Positions 43,213 to 52,620 are shown, counted from the stretch's first letter. The stretch is DNA of 64,000 nucleotides from Arthrobacter sp. CAN_C5 (GCF_017875735.1 NZ_JAGGMZ010000001.1:62001-126000); one strand, 5' to 3'. Numbers and translations are program-made. Notes: a model not told the origin generated them from the letters alone.

Positions 43213-44268
43213 CTAGGTCAGCGGCGAAAACTCGATCCACCGCGGCCCCGCCGAGCAGTCCAGGCTCTCGCGTTCGCGCAGCCCGCCGTTCTCCGGGTCG
43301 ATCGCGTAGAGAGTCAGTCCACCCGAAGCCTCTCCGCACGCCAGAAGGAACCCACCCGTCGGATCGATGTTCATCCCGCGGGGTTGCGCCTGGGTCGGAA
43401 CGGTGTCGACAAGGGCCAGTGTCCCATCGGCACCAACTGCGACGACGGCGATCGTGCTGCTGGAACGTTCGGTGCTGTACAGGAAGCGACCGTCGGGCGA
43501 GACCTGCAGTTCAGCGCACCAGATGGCGTTGGCGGCGGGTTCGGGCCCGGACCCGTCCCGGACCCGACCCGGCACAAGGTTCAGCTCGGGGGACACCGAG
43601 GAAATCCGCTGCTGTTCGATCAGGGCCCCGTTCCCGGCGTCCCGGGCATAGGCTGCGATTTCCCCCGACATCTCGTGGAGCGCATACAGGGTGTCCCCAG
43701 CAGGCGAGAAGCGGAGGTGCCGCGGTCCACTGCCGGTCGGGGTGGCAATCTGGCCACGGTTGGTCAGTGCAGAGGTAACCGGATCCAGGGTCCACCACAC
43801 GATCAGGTCGTCACCCAGGGCGGTGGCGTAGGCAAACCGGCCGTCGGGGCTGATGACAACAGCGTGGGCATGTTCACCCGGCGCCTCGGTGGATGTGGTG
43901 TCGGGAAGGATGCCGCCGTCGGCGTCGAGGTTCATCACACTGACCAGGTGGTCGTTGTAGGAGGCGCCGAGCAGTGCGTTGCCCGCCGGGCTGACACTGA
44001 GGTACGCCATGCCCGCCGGCAGGTCCGCGTCCGGGCCAGGGGTGAGGGCGCCGTCCTGTCCGCCGATGGTCAGGGATCGCACCGTCGGTGGGCTGGTGGC
44101 CAGCGCGGCATACAGGACGCTGCCCTCGGGGTGCATCGCGAGGCACTGAACCTTTGACTCCAACGCCAGGGACGGGCCGGACGTCAGGGCCCCTGCCCCG
44201 GTGTCCAGCTGGAAGGTGTCAATGCTCTGGGCATCAGCGCAGGCAACATGAACAGCGAATCGAGTCAT
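43213..44268 (-). CDS. 6-phosphogluconolactonase-like beta-propeller (YbhE/Pgl type)
   Basis: The 351-residue seven-bladed propeller protein has repeated blade motifs HAVVISPDGRFAYATALGDD, PRHLRFSPAGDTLYALHEMSGE, LQVSPDGRFLYSTERSSSTI and PRGMNIDPTGGFLLACGEAS. The usual catalytic residues are hard to fix by eye. ATG at 44268 is chosen because a -10 box lies 7 bases before it; the longer frame upstream runs antisense into the photolyase-family gene. Members hydrolyse 6-phosphogluconolactone or have carbohydrate-lactone roles. No pentose phosphate genes adjoin. Confidence 0.85.
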   Translation of the reverse strand: MTRFAVHVACADAQSIDTFQLDTGAGALTSGPSLALESKVQCLAMHPEGSVLYAALATSPPTVRSLTIGGQDGALTPGPDADLPAGMAYLSVSPAGNALLGASYNDHLVSVMNLDADGGILPDTTSTEAPGEHAHAVVISPDGRFAYATALGDDLIVWWTLDPVTSALTNRGQIATPTGSGPRHLRFSPAGDTLYALHEMSGEIAAYARDAGNGALIEQQRISSVSPELNLVPGRVRDGSGPEPAANAIWCAELQVSPDGRFLYSTERSSSTIAVVAVGADGTLALVDTVPTQAQPRGMNIDPTGGFLLACGEASGGLTLYAIDPENGGLRERESLDCSAGPRWIEFSPLT

Positions 44269-44275
44269 ACTCAAC

Positions 44276-44281
44276 ACCCTA
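44276..44281 (-). promoter_or_regulatory. -10 box (TAGGGT) of the lactonase gene
   Basis: On the minus strand TAGGGT (44281 to 44276) lies 7 bases before the ATG at 44268. It is the same leaderless layout seen for other genes. Confidence 0.45.
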
Positions 44282-44361
44282 GCAACAGCCCGCATGGCGT
44301 TGCCGGTGTGCAAGCATTGCAGCGGAGCAGATGCACCAAGGGTGCAGGAGAAGGAGCCGCA

Positions 44362-45819
44362 GTGCACGTCCAATTGGTCTTCCCACACCAGCTCTTCGAG
44401 GAGCACCTCGAGGCGCCCACGTCGGACCGTTTCATCATGGTGGAGGACGACCTCTTTTTCCGGCACTACCGCTTTCACCAACAGAAGCTGGTGCTTCACC
44501 GGGCCAGCATGCGCCTTTTTGCGCAGCGGCTGCGGGGCGCCGGCTACACCGTGGACTACCTGGAGTCCTCGGCTGAGGCTTCCAGTCAGGACCGCCTGGG
44601 TACCCTGCTCGGCGAAGTCGACGCCACCGGGTGTAGCTACTTCGACGTCGTCGACGACTGGCTGAGCCAGCGGCTCGCCGCGACTCTTGGCGAGCGTGGA
44701 CTGTCCCCGGAGATCCAGATCAGCCCGGGATTCCTCCTGAGTCCGGACGATCTCACGGGATATTTCAGGAACAACGGCTGGCGGATGCAGAACTTCTACG
44801 AGTGGCAGCGGCTCCGCCTCGGCATCCTGGTTGAGCCCGACGGCGGCCCGGTCGGTGGGCGCTGGAGCTTCGATACCGAGAACCGGAAGAAGCTCCCCCG
44901 GGGGATCACGGTGCCGGACCTGCCCCGGTTCGACCCCGACGACGCGGTACGGGACGCTATCGACTGGGTGGCCAGGGAGTTCCCCGACAATCCGGGCATT
45001 GCCGGGAAGTTCAACTGGCCGGTCACCCACCAGCAGGCCGCTGGTGCGCTCGAGGCGTTCCTGAACGACCGGTTCTCCAACTTCGGCCCCTACGAGGACG
45101 CCATTTCCGCCCCCGATTCCTTCCTGTTCCATTCAGCGCTGAGCTCCAGCCTGAACCTCGGGCTGCTCAGCCCGCTGGAGGTGATGGATGTGGCCCTGGA
45201 TCATGCTGGTCGGCATGACACGCCGATCGCCAGCGTCGAGGGGTTCGTCCGGCAGGTCATCGGCTGGCGCGAGTACATGAGGGCCGCCTATCTGCTGCGG
45301 GGCCGAGAAATGCGCACCAGCAACACTCTCGGGTTCGATCGCACCCTCGACGACGGCTGGTGGACCGGGGAGACCGGGCTGGAGCCGGTCGACGTCGTCA
45401 TCCGGCGCGTCGCGGACACCTGCTACGCGCACCACATTGAACGGTTGATGGTGCTGGGCAACGCGATGGCACTGCTCCGGATCGACCCTGACGCCGTCTA
45501 CGAATGGTTCATGGCCATGTTCATTGACGCCTACGACTGGGTGATGGTCCCCAACGTCTATGCGATGAGCCAGTACGCGGCCGGGAGCATGATCACCACC
45601 AAGCCCTACGTGAGCGGCAGCAACTACCTGAAGAAAATGAGCAACTTCCCGGCCGGCCCCTGGCAGGACAGCTGGGACGCGCTGTACTGGCAGTTCGTCA
45701 GCGACCACCGCGAAGTGTTCAGCCGCAACCCCCGTTCGTCGATGATGGTGAGCCTCTACGACAAGTTCGACGACGAGAAGAAGTCCCGCCTGCGGACGGA
45801 AGCAGGGCGGTGGTTGTGA
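44362..45819 (+). CDS. Photolyase/cryptochrome-related protein without the iron-sulfur cysteines
   Basis: The 485-residue protein of the PhrB-like (prokaryotic 6-4 photolyase / CryB) family has an N-terminal Rossmann-like domain (VQLVFPHQLFEEHL, HHxxKLVLHRASMRLFAQRL). A helical FAD domain follows, with NFGPYEDAI, FVRQVIGWREYMRAAY, RVADTCYAHHIERLMVLGNA and TKPYVSGSNYLKKM. Relatives have a C-x2-C pair after KMS and further cysteines for a 4Fe-4S cluster; here the chain reads SNFPAGPWQDSW, and the protein has only two cysteines in all. GTG 44362 follows AAGGAG. It probably repairs or senses light damage using FAD alone. Confidence 0.85.
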   Translation: MHVQLVFPHQLFEEHLEAPTSDRFIMVEDDLFFRHYRFHQQKLVLHRASMRLFAQRLRGAGYTVDYLESSAEASSQDRLGTLLGEVDATGCSYFDVVDDWLSQRLAATLGERGLSPEIQISPGFLLSPDDLTGYFRNNGWRMQNFYEWQRLRLGILVEPDGGPVGGRWSFDTENRKKLPRGITVPDLPRFDPDDAVRDAIDWVAREFPDNPGIAGKFNWPVTHQQAAGALEAFLNDRFSNFGPYEDAISAPDSFLFHSALSSSLNLGLLSPLEVMDVALDHAGRHDTPIASVEGFVRQVIGWREYMRAAYLLRGREMRTSNTLGFDRTLDDGWWTGETGLEPVDVVIRRVADTCYAHHIERLMVLGNAMALLRIDPDAVYEWFMAMFIDAYDWVMVPNVYAMSQYAAGSMITTKPYVSGSNYLKKMSNFPAGPWQDSWDALYWQFVSDHREVFSRNPRSSMMVSLYDKFDDEKKSRLRTEAGRWL

Positions 45820-45896
45820 GGCAACGGAATGCATCCCCATCGGTTGTTACAGCAGCCAGGCTCGCGACCTTTCACCCACTGACCCTCACCTAGCGG

Positions 45897-45902
45897 CATA
45901 AT
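45897..45902 (+). promoter_or_regulatory. -10 box (CATAAT) before the membrane hydrolase gene
   Basis: CATAAT ends 7 bases before the GTG at 45910, again without a ribosome binding site. Confidence 0.45.
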
Positions 45903-45909
45903 CAGGGGC

Positions 45910-47628
45910 GTGAGGCTTCTACAGGGCGGTGCCGTCTACCTCCGGGACAACTGGATCAACCTGCTGTGTGCCCTGGCCCTGGCATCCCTGGCGTTGACCC
46001 CGTCGCTGGTGCCCCGGCCCACCGTGTTCCAGGGATTCCTTGCGGGACTGTGGCTCATGGTCGGCTTCCAGCTGGGGTTCGCCCTCCGTAGCCTGGGCCG
46101 CGTTGCGGCCCGGAGATTCGGGCCCGTCGCGCCCCGTCGCCAGCCCAGGGCGACCGTACCGCCGCGATCCGCGGTGCGGCTGGGGCTCATGGTGGGCGCC
46201 GGTGTGGTCGCCTATGCGGTCGGGTACGGGGCGCTGGTGATGTCATGGCAGAACGAGGTCCGTGCGCTGGTGGAGATGGAGCCGATTGATGGGCCCGGGT
46301 ACCTGACCGCCTTCCTGAGCATGCTGGCTACGGGCGCCCTGTGCTTCGGGATTTTCCGTGGGATTTCCGGGGTCCGCGCTCTGGTGTCACGGGTGGTGGC
46401 CCGTCGCGGGGCGTCGCCGCGGGCCGCCCGCTGGGTAGGGCGGGGTGCGGGACTCGCAGTGACGGTGGTCCTGGTGGCTATCCTGGTGGGTGCAGGACTG
46501 GTCGCCGTCGGCCAGATCTACGAGGGGCGCGATGCGCAGACCCTCGCCGGTAGTGGACAGCCGACAGTGGCTACCAGATCGGGGTCGCCCCAGTCGGCGC
46601 TCGAGTGGGATGGTTTGGGCCGCCAGGGGCGTGCATTTGCCGGTGGCGGACCCAGCGCAGCGAATATCGGGGCGGTGACGGGGACCGCCGCCGTCGAGCC
46701 TGTTCGCGTCTACGCTGGACTTTCGCAGGGTGCGAATGTGGTGGAACGAGCCGACCTGGTTGTCGAGGAACTGGAGCGTGCAGGGGGGTTCGACCGCGAG
46801 GTTTTGCTGGTGGCGACGCCCACCGGGTCCGGGTGGCTCGAACCGCAGGCCATCGCCTCACTGGAGTATCTGTTCGGCGGTGATACGGCAACAGCGTCGA
46901 TGCAGTACTCCTTTCAACCCAGCTGGGTGTCCTTCCTGTTCGATCCGGAACTGGCCGCCGATTCCAGCCGTGCCCTCTTCGACGCTGTGTATGAGCGCTG
47001 GGAGGGACTCCCTGAGGACACCAGGCCCCGCCTCGCGGTGTATGGACTCAGCCTGGGGGCGCAGGGAATGCAGGGCAGCTTCGCGGGTCTGGCTGATCTG
47101 CTCTTCCGCACCGACGCCGCCCTGTTCACCGGCCCACCAGCAAACTCACAACCGTGGCGCACCCTGCAGGAAAACCGCGATGCGGGCAGCCCCGTCTGGC
47201 AGCCCACCTACCAACAGGGCAGGGATGTGCGCTGGCAGTCCAAGCCGGGGGACTTCGGGCAGCTCGGTGGAGAATGGCGGCAACCTCGGCTCGGATACCT
47301 GCAGCACGCCACCGACCCCATTACCTGGCTTGATCCGGCGGTGATGATTCAGCGGCCCGAGTGGCTGGCCGGACCTGCCGCGACGGGAGGTCGCGGTGTT
47401 GACGTGAGCGATTCGATGCGGTGGATTCCGGGGGTGACCTTCCTGCACCTGGTGACCGACATGCTGGTCAGCGAAGCGGTTCCTCCCAGCCACGGCCACA
47501 ATTTTGGCGATGTTGCAGTCGATGGGTGGGCGCAAGTATTACCGGGTCATGGCCGCAGTTCCGAGCAGCTGGCAGCAATCCAGTCCGTCATCGAACGGAT
47601 CGACACCCACGATCCGATCTGGGAGTAG
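45910..47628 (+). CDS. Membrane-anchored alpha/beta hydrolase (DUF, Abhydrolase_9 type)
   Basis: The 572-residue protein has about five hydrophobic helices within the first 210 residues. A C-terminal alpha/beta hydrolase domain follows with the nucleophile motif LAVYGLSLGAQGMQGSF (G-x-S-x-G) and the probable catalytic histidine near PPSHGHNFGDV. RVYAGLSQGANVVERADL begins the domain. The combination matches the alpha/beta-hydrolase family with an N-terminal membrane region found in actinobacteria. The substrate is unknown; lipids or wall components are likely, since the active site would face outside. Confidence 0.8.
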   Translation: MRLLQGGAVYLRDNWINLLCALALASLALTPSLVPRPTVFQGFLAGLWLMVGFQLGFALRSLGRVAARRFGPVAPRRQPRATVPPRSAVRLGLMVGAGVVAYAVGYGALVMSWQNEVRALVEMEPIDGPGYLTAFLSMLATGALCFGIFRGISGVRALVSRVVARRGASPRAARWVGRGAGLAVTVVLVAILVGAGLVAVGQIYEGRDAQTLAGSGQPTVATRSGSPQSALEWDGLGRQGRAFAGGGPSAANIGAVTGTAAVEPVRVYAGLSQGANVVERADLVVEELERAGGFDREVLLVATPTGSGWLEPQAIASLEYLFGGDTATASMQYSFQPSWVSFLFDPELAADSSRALFDAVYERWEGLPEDTRPRLAVYGLSLGAQGMQGSFAGLADLLFRTDAALFTGPPANSQPWRTLQENRDAGSPVWQPTYQQGRDVRWQSKPGDFGQLGGEWRQPRLGYLQHATDPITWLDPAVMIQRPEWLAGPAATGGRGVDVSDSMRWIPGVTFLHLVTDMLVSEAVPPSHGHNFGDVAVDGWAQVLPGHGRSSEQLAAIQSVIERIDTHDPIWE

Positions 47629-47741
47629 TCACTGGGTGCCCAAGCGCCTGAGACCACCCGCTACGGGTGAGCCTTGACCGCGACGGAGGTGGAACGATTG
47701 GCGCATCAAGCGGCAAGCAAGTCCCAGCGAGTGAGGTCCTC

Positions 47742-48137
47742 ATGATCCGGTTTCTCTTCCATACCCTCATCAATCTGGTGACTGCGGCGATCGGTCTGCT
47801 CATCGCCAGCTGGCTTGTCCCCGGGGTGATCCTGCAGCCAGCGGGCTTCATCGTCGCCGTCCTGGTGTTCGCAGTCGCGCAGGGCATCCTGGGGCCATTC
47901 GTGTTCAACATGGCGCGGCAATACGCATCGCCCATCCTGGGAGGGATCGGGCTCGTCACCACGCTGATCGCCCTGTTCATTGCCTCGTTCTTCGACGGCG
48001 GCCTCCAGATTCGGGGAGTCTCAGCCTGGGTGCTTGGAACCCTGATCGTATGGATTGTCACCGCCCTCGGCGGGTGGATCCTCGGCGCCATCTTCCTCAA
48101 GAAAAGAAGCGAGCAACGCAAGGCACAGGCACAGTAG
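47742..48137 (+). CDS. Phage holin-4 superfamily small membrane protein
   Basis: The 131-residue protein has four hydrophobic helices and a basic tail ending in KKRSEQRKAQAQ. IRFLFHTLINLVTAAIGLLIASWLVPGV matches the start of the phage_holin_4_2 family, mostly small membrane proteins of unknown role in bacterial chromosomes. ATG 47742 is chosen, with GAGG five bases upstream, over an earlier GTG at 47667. A second, similar protein is encoded at 54212. No phage gene is nearby, so it is probably not a holin. Confidence 0.8.
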   Translation: MIRFLFHTLINLVTAAIGLLIASWLVPGVILQPAGFIVAVLVFAVAQGILGPFVFNMARQYASPILGGIGLVTTLIALFIASFFDGGLQIRGVSAWVLGTLIVWIVTALGGWILGAIFLKKRSEQRKAQAQ

Positions 48138-48294
48138 CGTCCGGCCCAGCGAAGTAGTCCTTGCGCAAATGAGACCTCACGAAAGTAGTCCGATCCGCTG
48201 GTCGCCGGATCAACTGCGTACTAAGGTGGAATGGTTAGCGTCAGACGGGTAGAGGGCGTCTGTCAATGTGCAGAATTCATTAAAGGAATCACTC

Positions 48295-48546
48295 ATGACT
48301 GAAAACACCTCCCCAGAAGTTCAGGGAAACCACAACATCCGGGACTGGGCGGATCTCGCCGAGGAAATGTGGAGCTACCTCACCGGCAAGGGCGCAGCGG
48401 TGAACTACAGCTTCATCGATATGACCGTCGAAGTGCCCCGGGACATCGGTCCGGACGCGCCCCGCGCCACCTGGAAGTTGAACGGAACCCTGCGGGTCAC
48501 CACCAGTGACAATGACGCAGCGGGTTCCGATACCCACCGCAGCTGA
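48295..48546 (+). CDS. Small acidic protein upstream of an FHA protein
   Basis: I do not recognise this 83-residue soluble protein. It has a central IRDWADLAEEMWSYLTGKGAAVNY and a beta-rich part FIDMTVEVPRDIGPDAPRATWKLNGTLRVTTS. AAAGGAATC precedes the ATG at 48295. It ends 3 bases before the FHA-domain gene, so the two are translated together. It may be a partner of that protein. The preceding 157 bases (48138-48294) hold GATCCG/CGGATC and AAGTAGTCC repeats but no gene. Confidence 0.65.
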   Translation: MTENTSPEVQGNHNIRDWADLAEEMWSYLTGKGAAVNYSFIDMTVEVPRDIGPDAPRATWKLNGTLRVTTSDNDAAGSDTHRS

Positions 48547-48549
48547 GTC

Positions 48550-49464
48550 ATGGGAGCGAAAATCCGGCTGGAGATTGATCTCCAGTTCTCGGTGACCGAT
48601 CCAACAACTGCTGACCAGGACTCAACCACCGTCTCGGGAACCGTGACAGCCAACGGTTCAACGGTGGAGGTCTACCTCGACAAGCCCGAGGCGTTTGGTG
48701 GGACCACCGCGCCCACCCTCGAAGCTGTCCGGGAACTCGCGAAGTCCCTCGCTAGCAGGGGTGTCGCGGTGTCGGTCACGGGTCCGAAGGGAAACCTGGT
48801 GAGCCTGGGTGCGGTCGACGTGTCACGGGTGCAGCGGCTCCTGACCCGCTCCCCGCACATTCGGCTGGGATCCGTCGGTGCCCTCGCGCCGCTGGCGAAA
48901 AGCATCCGCAGCTCCTCGTCGTCGGCGTCATCGGGCCTGGTGCCGCCGTCGACACCGTTTCCGCTGGTGCCCACCGTCAACCGGATGATCCGTCGGAAGG
49001 TCACCACCACCCACCACACCCCCGGGAGTGGGCGGGCCCGGCTGATCTTTGTTCAGGACTCCGCGAGCTGGAACGGCCAAGTGCCCCGCGAGTTCAATCT
49101 CCTGCCCGCTACCACCAGGATCGGCAGCGCCGACGACGTCGACCTGCTTCTGCCCGGGCTGGAGGAACTGCACGCCGAGGTGGTCCACAACGACGACGAC
49201 GAGTACGTGCTGATTCCGCACGGACCCGTCAGCGGCGGGATCAACCCTGCCGGGCCGTCGGTGCTCCGGACCGGCGCGCGGATTCAACTCGGGCCCTGGT
49301 GCCTCGCATACTTCCGCGAGGAGTACGCCGATCATGGTCGGCCGTTCGGCGGCCGAAGCGGTGGCGAGCTGGCGTATCAGCGGCCGCAGTTTGATCCACG
49401 GACCGGACGCTCCGAGGGGGACGGTTCGGAAGGCGTCGGGGACTTCCGCCGCCGCCCGCGCTGA
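48550..49464 (+). CDS. FHA-domain-like protein
   Basis: The 304-residue protein has two parts. Residues 1-100 are a beta-rich segment (GAKIRLEIDLQFSVTDPT, STVEVYLDKPEAFG) with little similarity I can name. Residues about 165-265 resemble a forkhead-associated fold: RARLIFVQDSASWNGQV, LLPATTRIGSADDVDLLLPG and ELHAEVVHNDDDEYVLIP. The RIGS and HAEV elements are FHA hallmarks for phosphothreonine recognition. A serine-rich stretch (SIRSSSSSASSG) lies between the parts. The N-terminal part seems to form a unit with the 83-residue protein. Confidence 0.6.
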   Translation: MGAKIRLEIDLQFSVTDPTTADQDSTTVSGTVTANGSTVEVYLDKPEAFGGTTAPTLEAVRELAKSLASRGVAVSVTGPKGNLVSLGAVDVSRVQRLLTRSPHIRLGSVGALAPLAKSIRSSSSSASSGLVPPSTPFPLVPTVNRMIRRKVTTTHHTPGSGRARLIFVQDSASWNGQVPREFNLLPATTRIGSADDVDLLLPGLEELHAEVVHNDDDEYVLIPHGPVSGGINPAGPSVLRTGARIQLGPWCLAYFREEYADHGRPFGGRSGGELAYQRPQFDPRTGRSEGDGSEGVGDFRRRPR

Positions 49465-49473
49465 GCAGGCCCG

Positions 49474-49983
49474 GTGGATAGCATCGAGCTGCTCCTTGAC
49501 GACGTCTCGGAGCAGCTCGTCCGTCATGACTGGGACGCCCTTCTCGCGGCTGGCCTGCCCAGCCGGGCGTCCCACACCTCCCCGCATAACCGGCCGCATA
49601 TCACCCTGGTGGCAGCCCCGGCCATCACCGCCGACCGGGATGACCGGGTGGGTCAGGGGTCGGGGTTACCGCTGATCTTCGGGTGCTCCGGGATCCTGCT
49701 TTTCAACGCTGGCCGGAGAGGATACGTCCTGGCCCGCCAGGTGGTGTGTGGCGCTGACCTGTTGGCGCTGCACCGCCGCGTGCACGACGTCGGCCAGATC
49801 GATGCTCCCGCAGGCACCACACTGCCGGACGCATGGGTCCCGCACATCACCCTCGCCAACGCTGTGCCGCCGGAGCGCCTCGCCGACGCGCTCGCGGTCC
49901 TGTCCACGACGATGTTGGAGGGGCAGCTGGTGGCGATGCGGCGGTGGGACAGTCGCGCAAAAACTGTCACGGCGCTGGGCTGA
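49474..49983 (+). CDS. 2'-5' RNA ligase / 2H phosphoesterase family protein
   Basis: The 169-residue protein carries two H-x-T motifs, NRPHITLVAAP near residue 42 and WVPHITLANAV near residue 124. They form the paired active site of the 2H phosphoesterase superfamily (LigT/ThpR-like). Such enzymes hydrolyse cyclic or 2',5'-phosphodiester bonds. It starts at GTG 49474, 9 bases after the FHA gene, and could be in the same operon. The substrate is unknown. Confidence 0.85.
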   Translation: MDSIELLLDDVSEQLVRHDWDALLAAGLPSRASHTSPHNRPHITLVAAPAITADRDDRVGQGSGLPLIFGCSGILLFNAGRRGYVLARQVVCGADLLALHRRVHDVGQIDAPAGTTLPDAWVPHITLANAVPPERLADALAVLSTTMLEGQLVAMRRWDSRAKTVTALG

Positions 49984-49991
49984 TCGGCCCC

Positions 49992-50936
49992 CTAGGTGAG
50001 GAGCCAGGCGATGACGATCAGGGCCGGTACCGACAACATCGAGGAAATCAGGATCACGTCCCGGGCGACCGTAAGCCCCCGGTTGTAGCGGCCGGCGAAC
50101 AGGAACACGTTCTGGGCTGCCGGCAGTGCCGCCATTACTACCGCACCGAACACCAGTTCGTCATCCAGCCGGAAGGCGAACTTGCTGAGCAGGTAGGCCG
50201 ACGCGGGCATGATGAAAACCTTGATCACCGTGGCCACGATGACCTCGGTGCGGCCCTCGCTGGCCCGCAACGGCCGGCTACCGCGCAACGACATGCCAAA
50301 CGCCAGCAGCACCAGGGGTACTGCCGCACCACCGAGCAGTTCCAACGGTTCCCAGATCAGCTGCGGTACGTCGAGCTGGGCCCAGCCCACGGCCAGGCCG
50401 AGGAACGATGCGATGATCATCGGGTTGCGGAACGGCTGGGTGAGGATGTTGGCCACCGATGGTTTCCGCCCCGAGGAGAGATCGAGGATGGTCAGGTACA
50501 GCGGGGTGAGGATAAGCAACTGCACCAGCAGGACAGGGGCCACCGCCGTGGCGTTGCCGAGTGCGTAGACGGCGATGGGAATGCCAATGTTGTTGGCGTT
50601 GACGATCGACCCGCCCATGGCACCGATCACGGTCTCCGCGGCAGGACGGCGGAACCAGATCCGACTGACAACTACGTACAGGAGCGCGGCGAAGACAGCG
50701 GTAATCAGGGCGATCGGCAGGTACGCGGACACGACGGCGGTGAGGTCAGCCCGAGCCAGGATGGTGAAGAGAAGCGCCGGGTTGGTGATGAAGAAGGCCG
50801 TCTGGGTGAGTGCCTTGACCGTCTCCGGACCGCCGATCCGCAGGCGGGCAGCGATATAGCCGGCCATGATCACGGCACCGACGATCGCGAAACCTGCCAG
50901 TACGCCGCTCAACACTTCCTCCAGCCACACATGCAT
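49992..50936 (-). CDS. AEC-family (auxin efflux carrier-type) transporter
   Basis: The 314-residue protein has ten hydrophobic helices in two five-helix halves. It has the AEC segments GFAIVGAVIMAGYIAARL, GSIVNANNIGIPIAVYALG with the broken-helix asparagines in ANNIGIP, and LLSKFAFRLDDELVFGAVVMAALPAAQNVF. These fit organic acid or auxin-like anion transport. It is convergent with the 2H phosphoesterase gene and its start lies 78 bases from purB on the same strand. The substrate is unknown. Confidence 0.88.
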   Translation of the reverse strand: MHVWLEEVLSGVLAGFAIVGAVIMAGYIAARLRIGGPETVKALTQTAFFITNPALLFTILARADLTAVVSAYLPIALITAVFAALLYVVVSRIWFRRPAAETVIGAMGGSIVNANNIGIPIAVYALGNATAVAPVLLVQLLILTPLYLTILDLSSGRKPSVANILTQPFRNPMIIASFLGLAVGWAQLDVPQLIWEPLELLGGAAVPLVLLAFGMSLRGSRPLRASEGRTEVIVATVIKVFIMPASAYLLSKFAFRLDDELVFGAVVMAALPAAQNVFLFAGRYNRGLTVARDVILISSMLSVPALIVIAWLLT

Positions 50937-51014
50937 TCCGGGTGACGCACGCCCCGCAACCGGGAGCTTCGCGCCGTCGTCGTCCGCGTCCGTGAGGCGA
51001 TCGTGGCGTTCGCG

Positions 51015-52445
51015 CTAGCCAAGATGGTCGACGAGCCGCTCCGCAATTCCGGTATAGGTGGACGGTGTGAGCGCCATCAGCCGTGCCTCAGCAGCCGGGG
51101 AGAGCCCCAGGCCAGCAACGAACTCGCGCATCCGAGCCGCATCCACCCGTTGCCCGCGGGTCAGTTCCTTCAGCCGCTCATAGGGATCGTCCATCCCCGG
51201 CACACCGGCCAGCCCCTCCGCCCGCATCACCATTTGGACTGCCTCGCCCAGCACCTCCCAGTTCGAGTCGAGGTCAGCTGCGAGCACCGCTCCGGCGACG
51301 TCGAGCCGTTCCAGGCCCTTCGCCACGTTCGACAGGGCCAACAGTGAGTGGCCAAACGCCACCCCGATATTGCGCTGCGACGACGAATCGGTGAGGTCAC
51401 GCTGCCACCGCGAGGTTACGAGGGTTGCACCCAGCACGTCCAGGAGCGAGCAGGAGATCTCCAGGTTCGCCTCGGCGTTCTCGAAACGGATCGGATTCAC
51501 CTTGTGGGGCATGGTCGAGGAGCCGGTAGCTCCCTCCACAGGAACCTGGGCGAAATACCCTATCGAAATGTAGCTCCAAACATCGGTGCAGAAATTATGC
51601 AGAATCCGGTTGAACCGTGCCATATCGGCGTACAACTCGGCCTGCCAGTCGTGCGATTCGATCTGGGTCGTCAGCGGGTTCCACGTCAGTCCCAGCCCTT
51701 CCACGAAGTCCCGGGACACTTTCTGCCAGTCGGCATCCGGGACCGAGGCGTAGTGGGCGGCGAAGGTGCCGGTCGCACCGTTAATCTTTCCCAAATACTC
51801 GGTGCGTTCAATGCGCCGGAGCTGCCGGTCCAGCCGGTGGGCGACGACGGCGAGTTCCTTGCCGAGCGTGGTGGGGGTGGCCGGCTGTCCGTGGGTCCGT
51901 GACAGCATCGGTACGGCCGCGGACTCACGGGCCATGTCCGAGATCTGTTGGGTCAGTGAGCGGGCGGCTGGAAGCCAGACCTTCTCGACGGCGCCCTTCA
52001 CGCCCACCGCGTAGGACAGGTTGTTGATGTCCTCCGAGGTGCACCCGAAGTGCACCAGCGGTTTCAGCTGGGCGATGCCGATCTCGGAGAGCCGGCGTCC
52101 AATGAAGTATTCGACCGCCTTGACGTCGTGGACGGTGACGCGTTCAAGCTCCGCCAGTTCCGCCACCGACCCGCCGTCAAATGCGGTGACGATGGTGCGC
52201 AGAGCCGTTTCCTGGTCCTCGCTCAGCGCAGTTGTCCCTGGCAGCACGGCGTGACGGCTCAGGTGAATCAGCCACTCCACCTCCACATGGACGCGGTCCC
52301 GGTTGAGGGCGGCTTCCGAGAGGTAGTCGACCAGCGGGGCGACTGCACCGCTGTACCGGCCGTCCAGTGGGCCGAGTGCCAGGGGAAGGCCCGACGGGGT
52401 GGATGTCGACGCGAGGTTCACCCTTGGGGGTGCGGTATCAGCCAT
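51015..52445 (-). CDS. purB: Adenylosuccinate lyase
   Basis: The 476-residue enzyme splits adenylosuccinate and SAICAR in purine synthesis. The fumarase-superfamily signature SSTMPHKVNPIRFENAE is intact, as are LALGPLDGRY, VHFGCTSEDINNLSYAV and MLSRTHGQPATPTTLGKE. This is the long PurB form with an N-terminal extension. ATG 52445 (MADTAPP) is chosen; ATGs at 52454 and further up add only a few residues. Length is normal. It stands alone here with no other purine gene. Confidence 0.95.
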   Translation of the reverse strand: MADTAPPRVNLASTSTPSGLPLALGPLDGRYSGAVAPLVDYLSEAALNRDRVHVEVEWLIHLSRHAVLPGTTALSEDQETALRTIVTAFDGGSVAELAELERVTVHDVKAVEYFIGRRLSEIGIAQLKPLVHFGCTSEDINNLSYAVGVKGAVEKVWLPAARSLTQQISDMARESAAVPMLSRTHGQPATPTTLGKELAVVAHRLDRQLRRIERTEYLGKINGATGTFAAHYASVPDADWQKVSRDFVEGLGLTWNPLTTQIESHDWQAELYADMARFNRILHNFCTDVWSYISIGYFAQVPVEGATGSSTMPHKVNPIRFENAEANLEISCSLLDVLGATLVTSRWQRDLTDSSSQRNIGVAFGHSLLALSNVAKGLERLDVAGAVLAADLDSNWEVLGEAVQMVMRAEGLAGVPGMDDPYERLKELTRGQRVDAARMREFVAGLGLSPAAEARLMALTPSTYTGIAERLVDHLG

Positions 52446-52620
52446 ACCATCGATCATTCCATGATCCGTGGGAATCGGTCTCCCGTGTGACAACTCCTCC
52501 CCAACCGCAGGCGGCACTGTCCCTGCCCACAATGGGCACTCTGCTGGTGCCGGTCGCGCCCACCGGGCACTACCGTGCGAAGGAAGCGATGGGGCATCAG
52601 GGGAGAGGGAGGACGGACCG

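Noticed and set aside
43213..45132. A 639-residue frame containing the lactonase.
   Set aside because: The first part is antisense to the photolyase-family gene; the real start is at 44268, after a -10 box.
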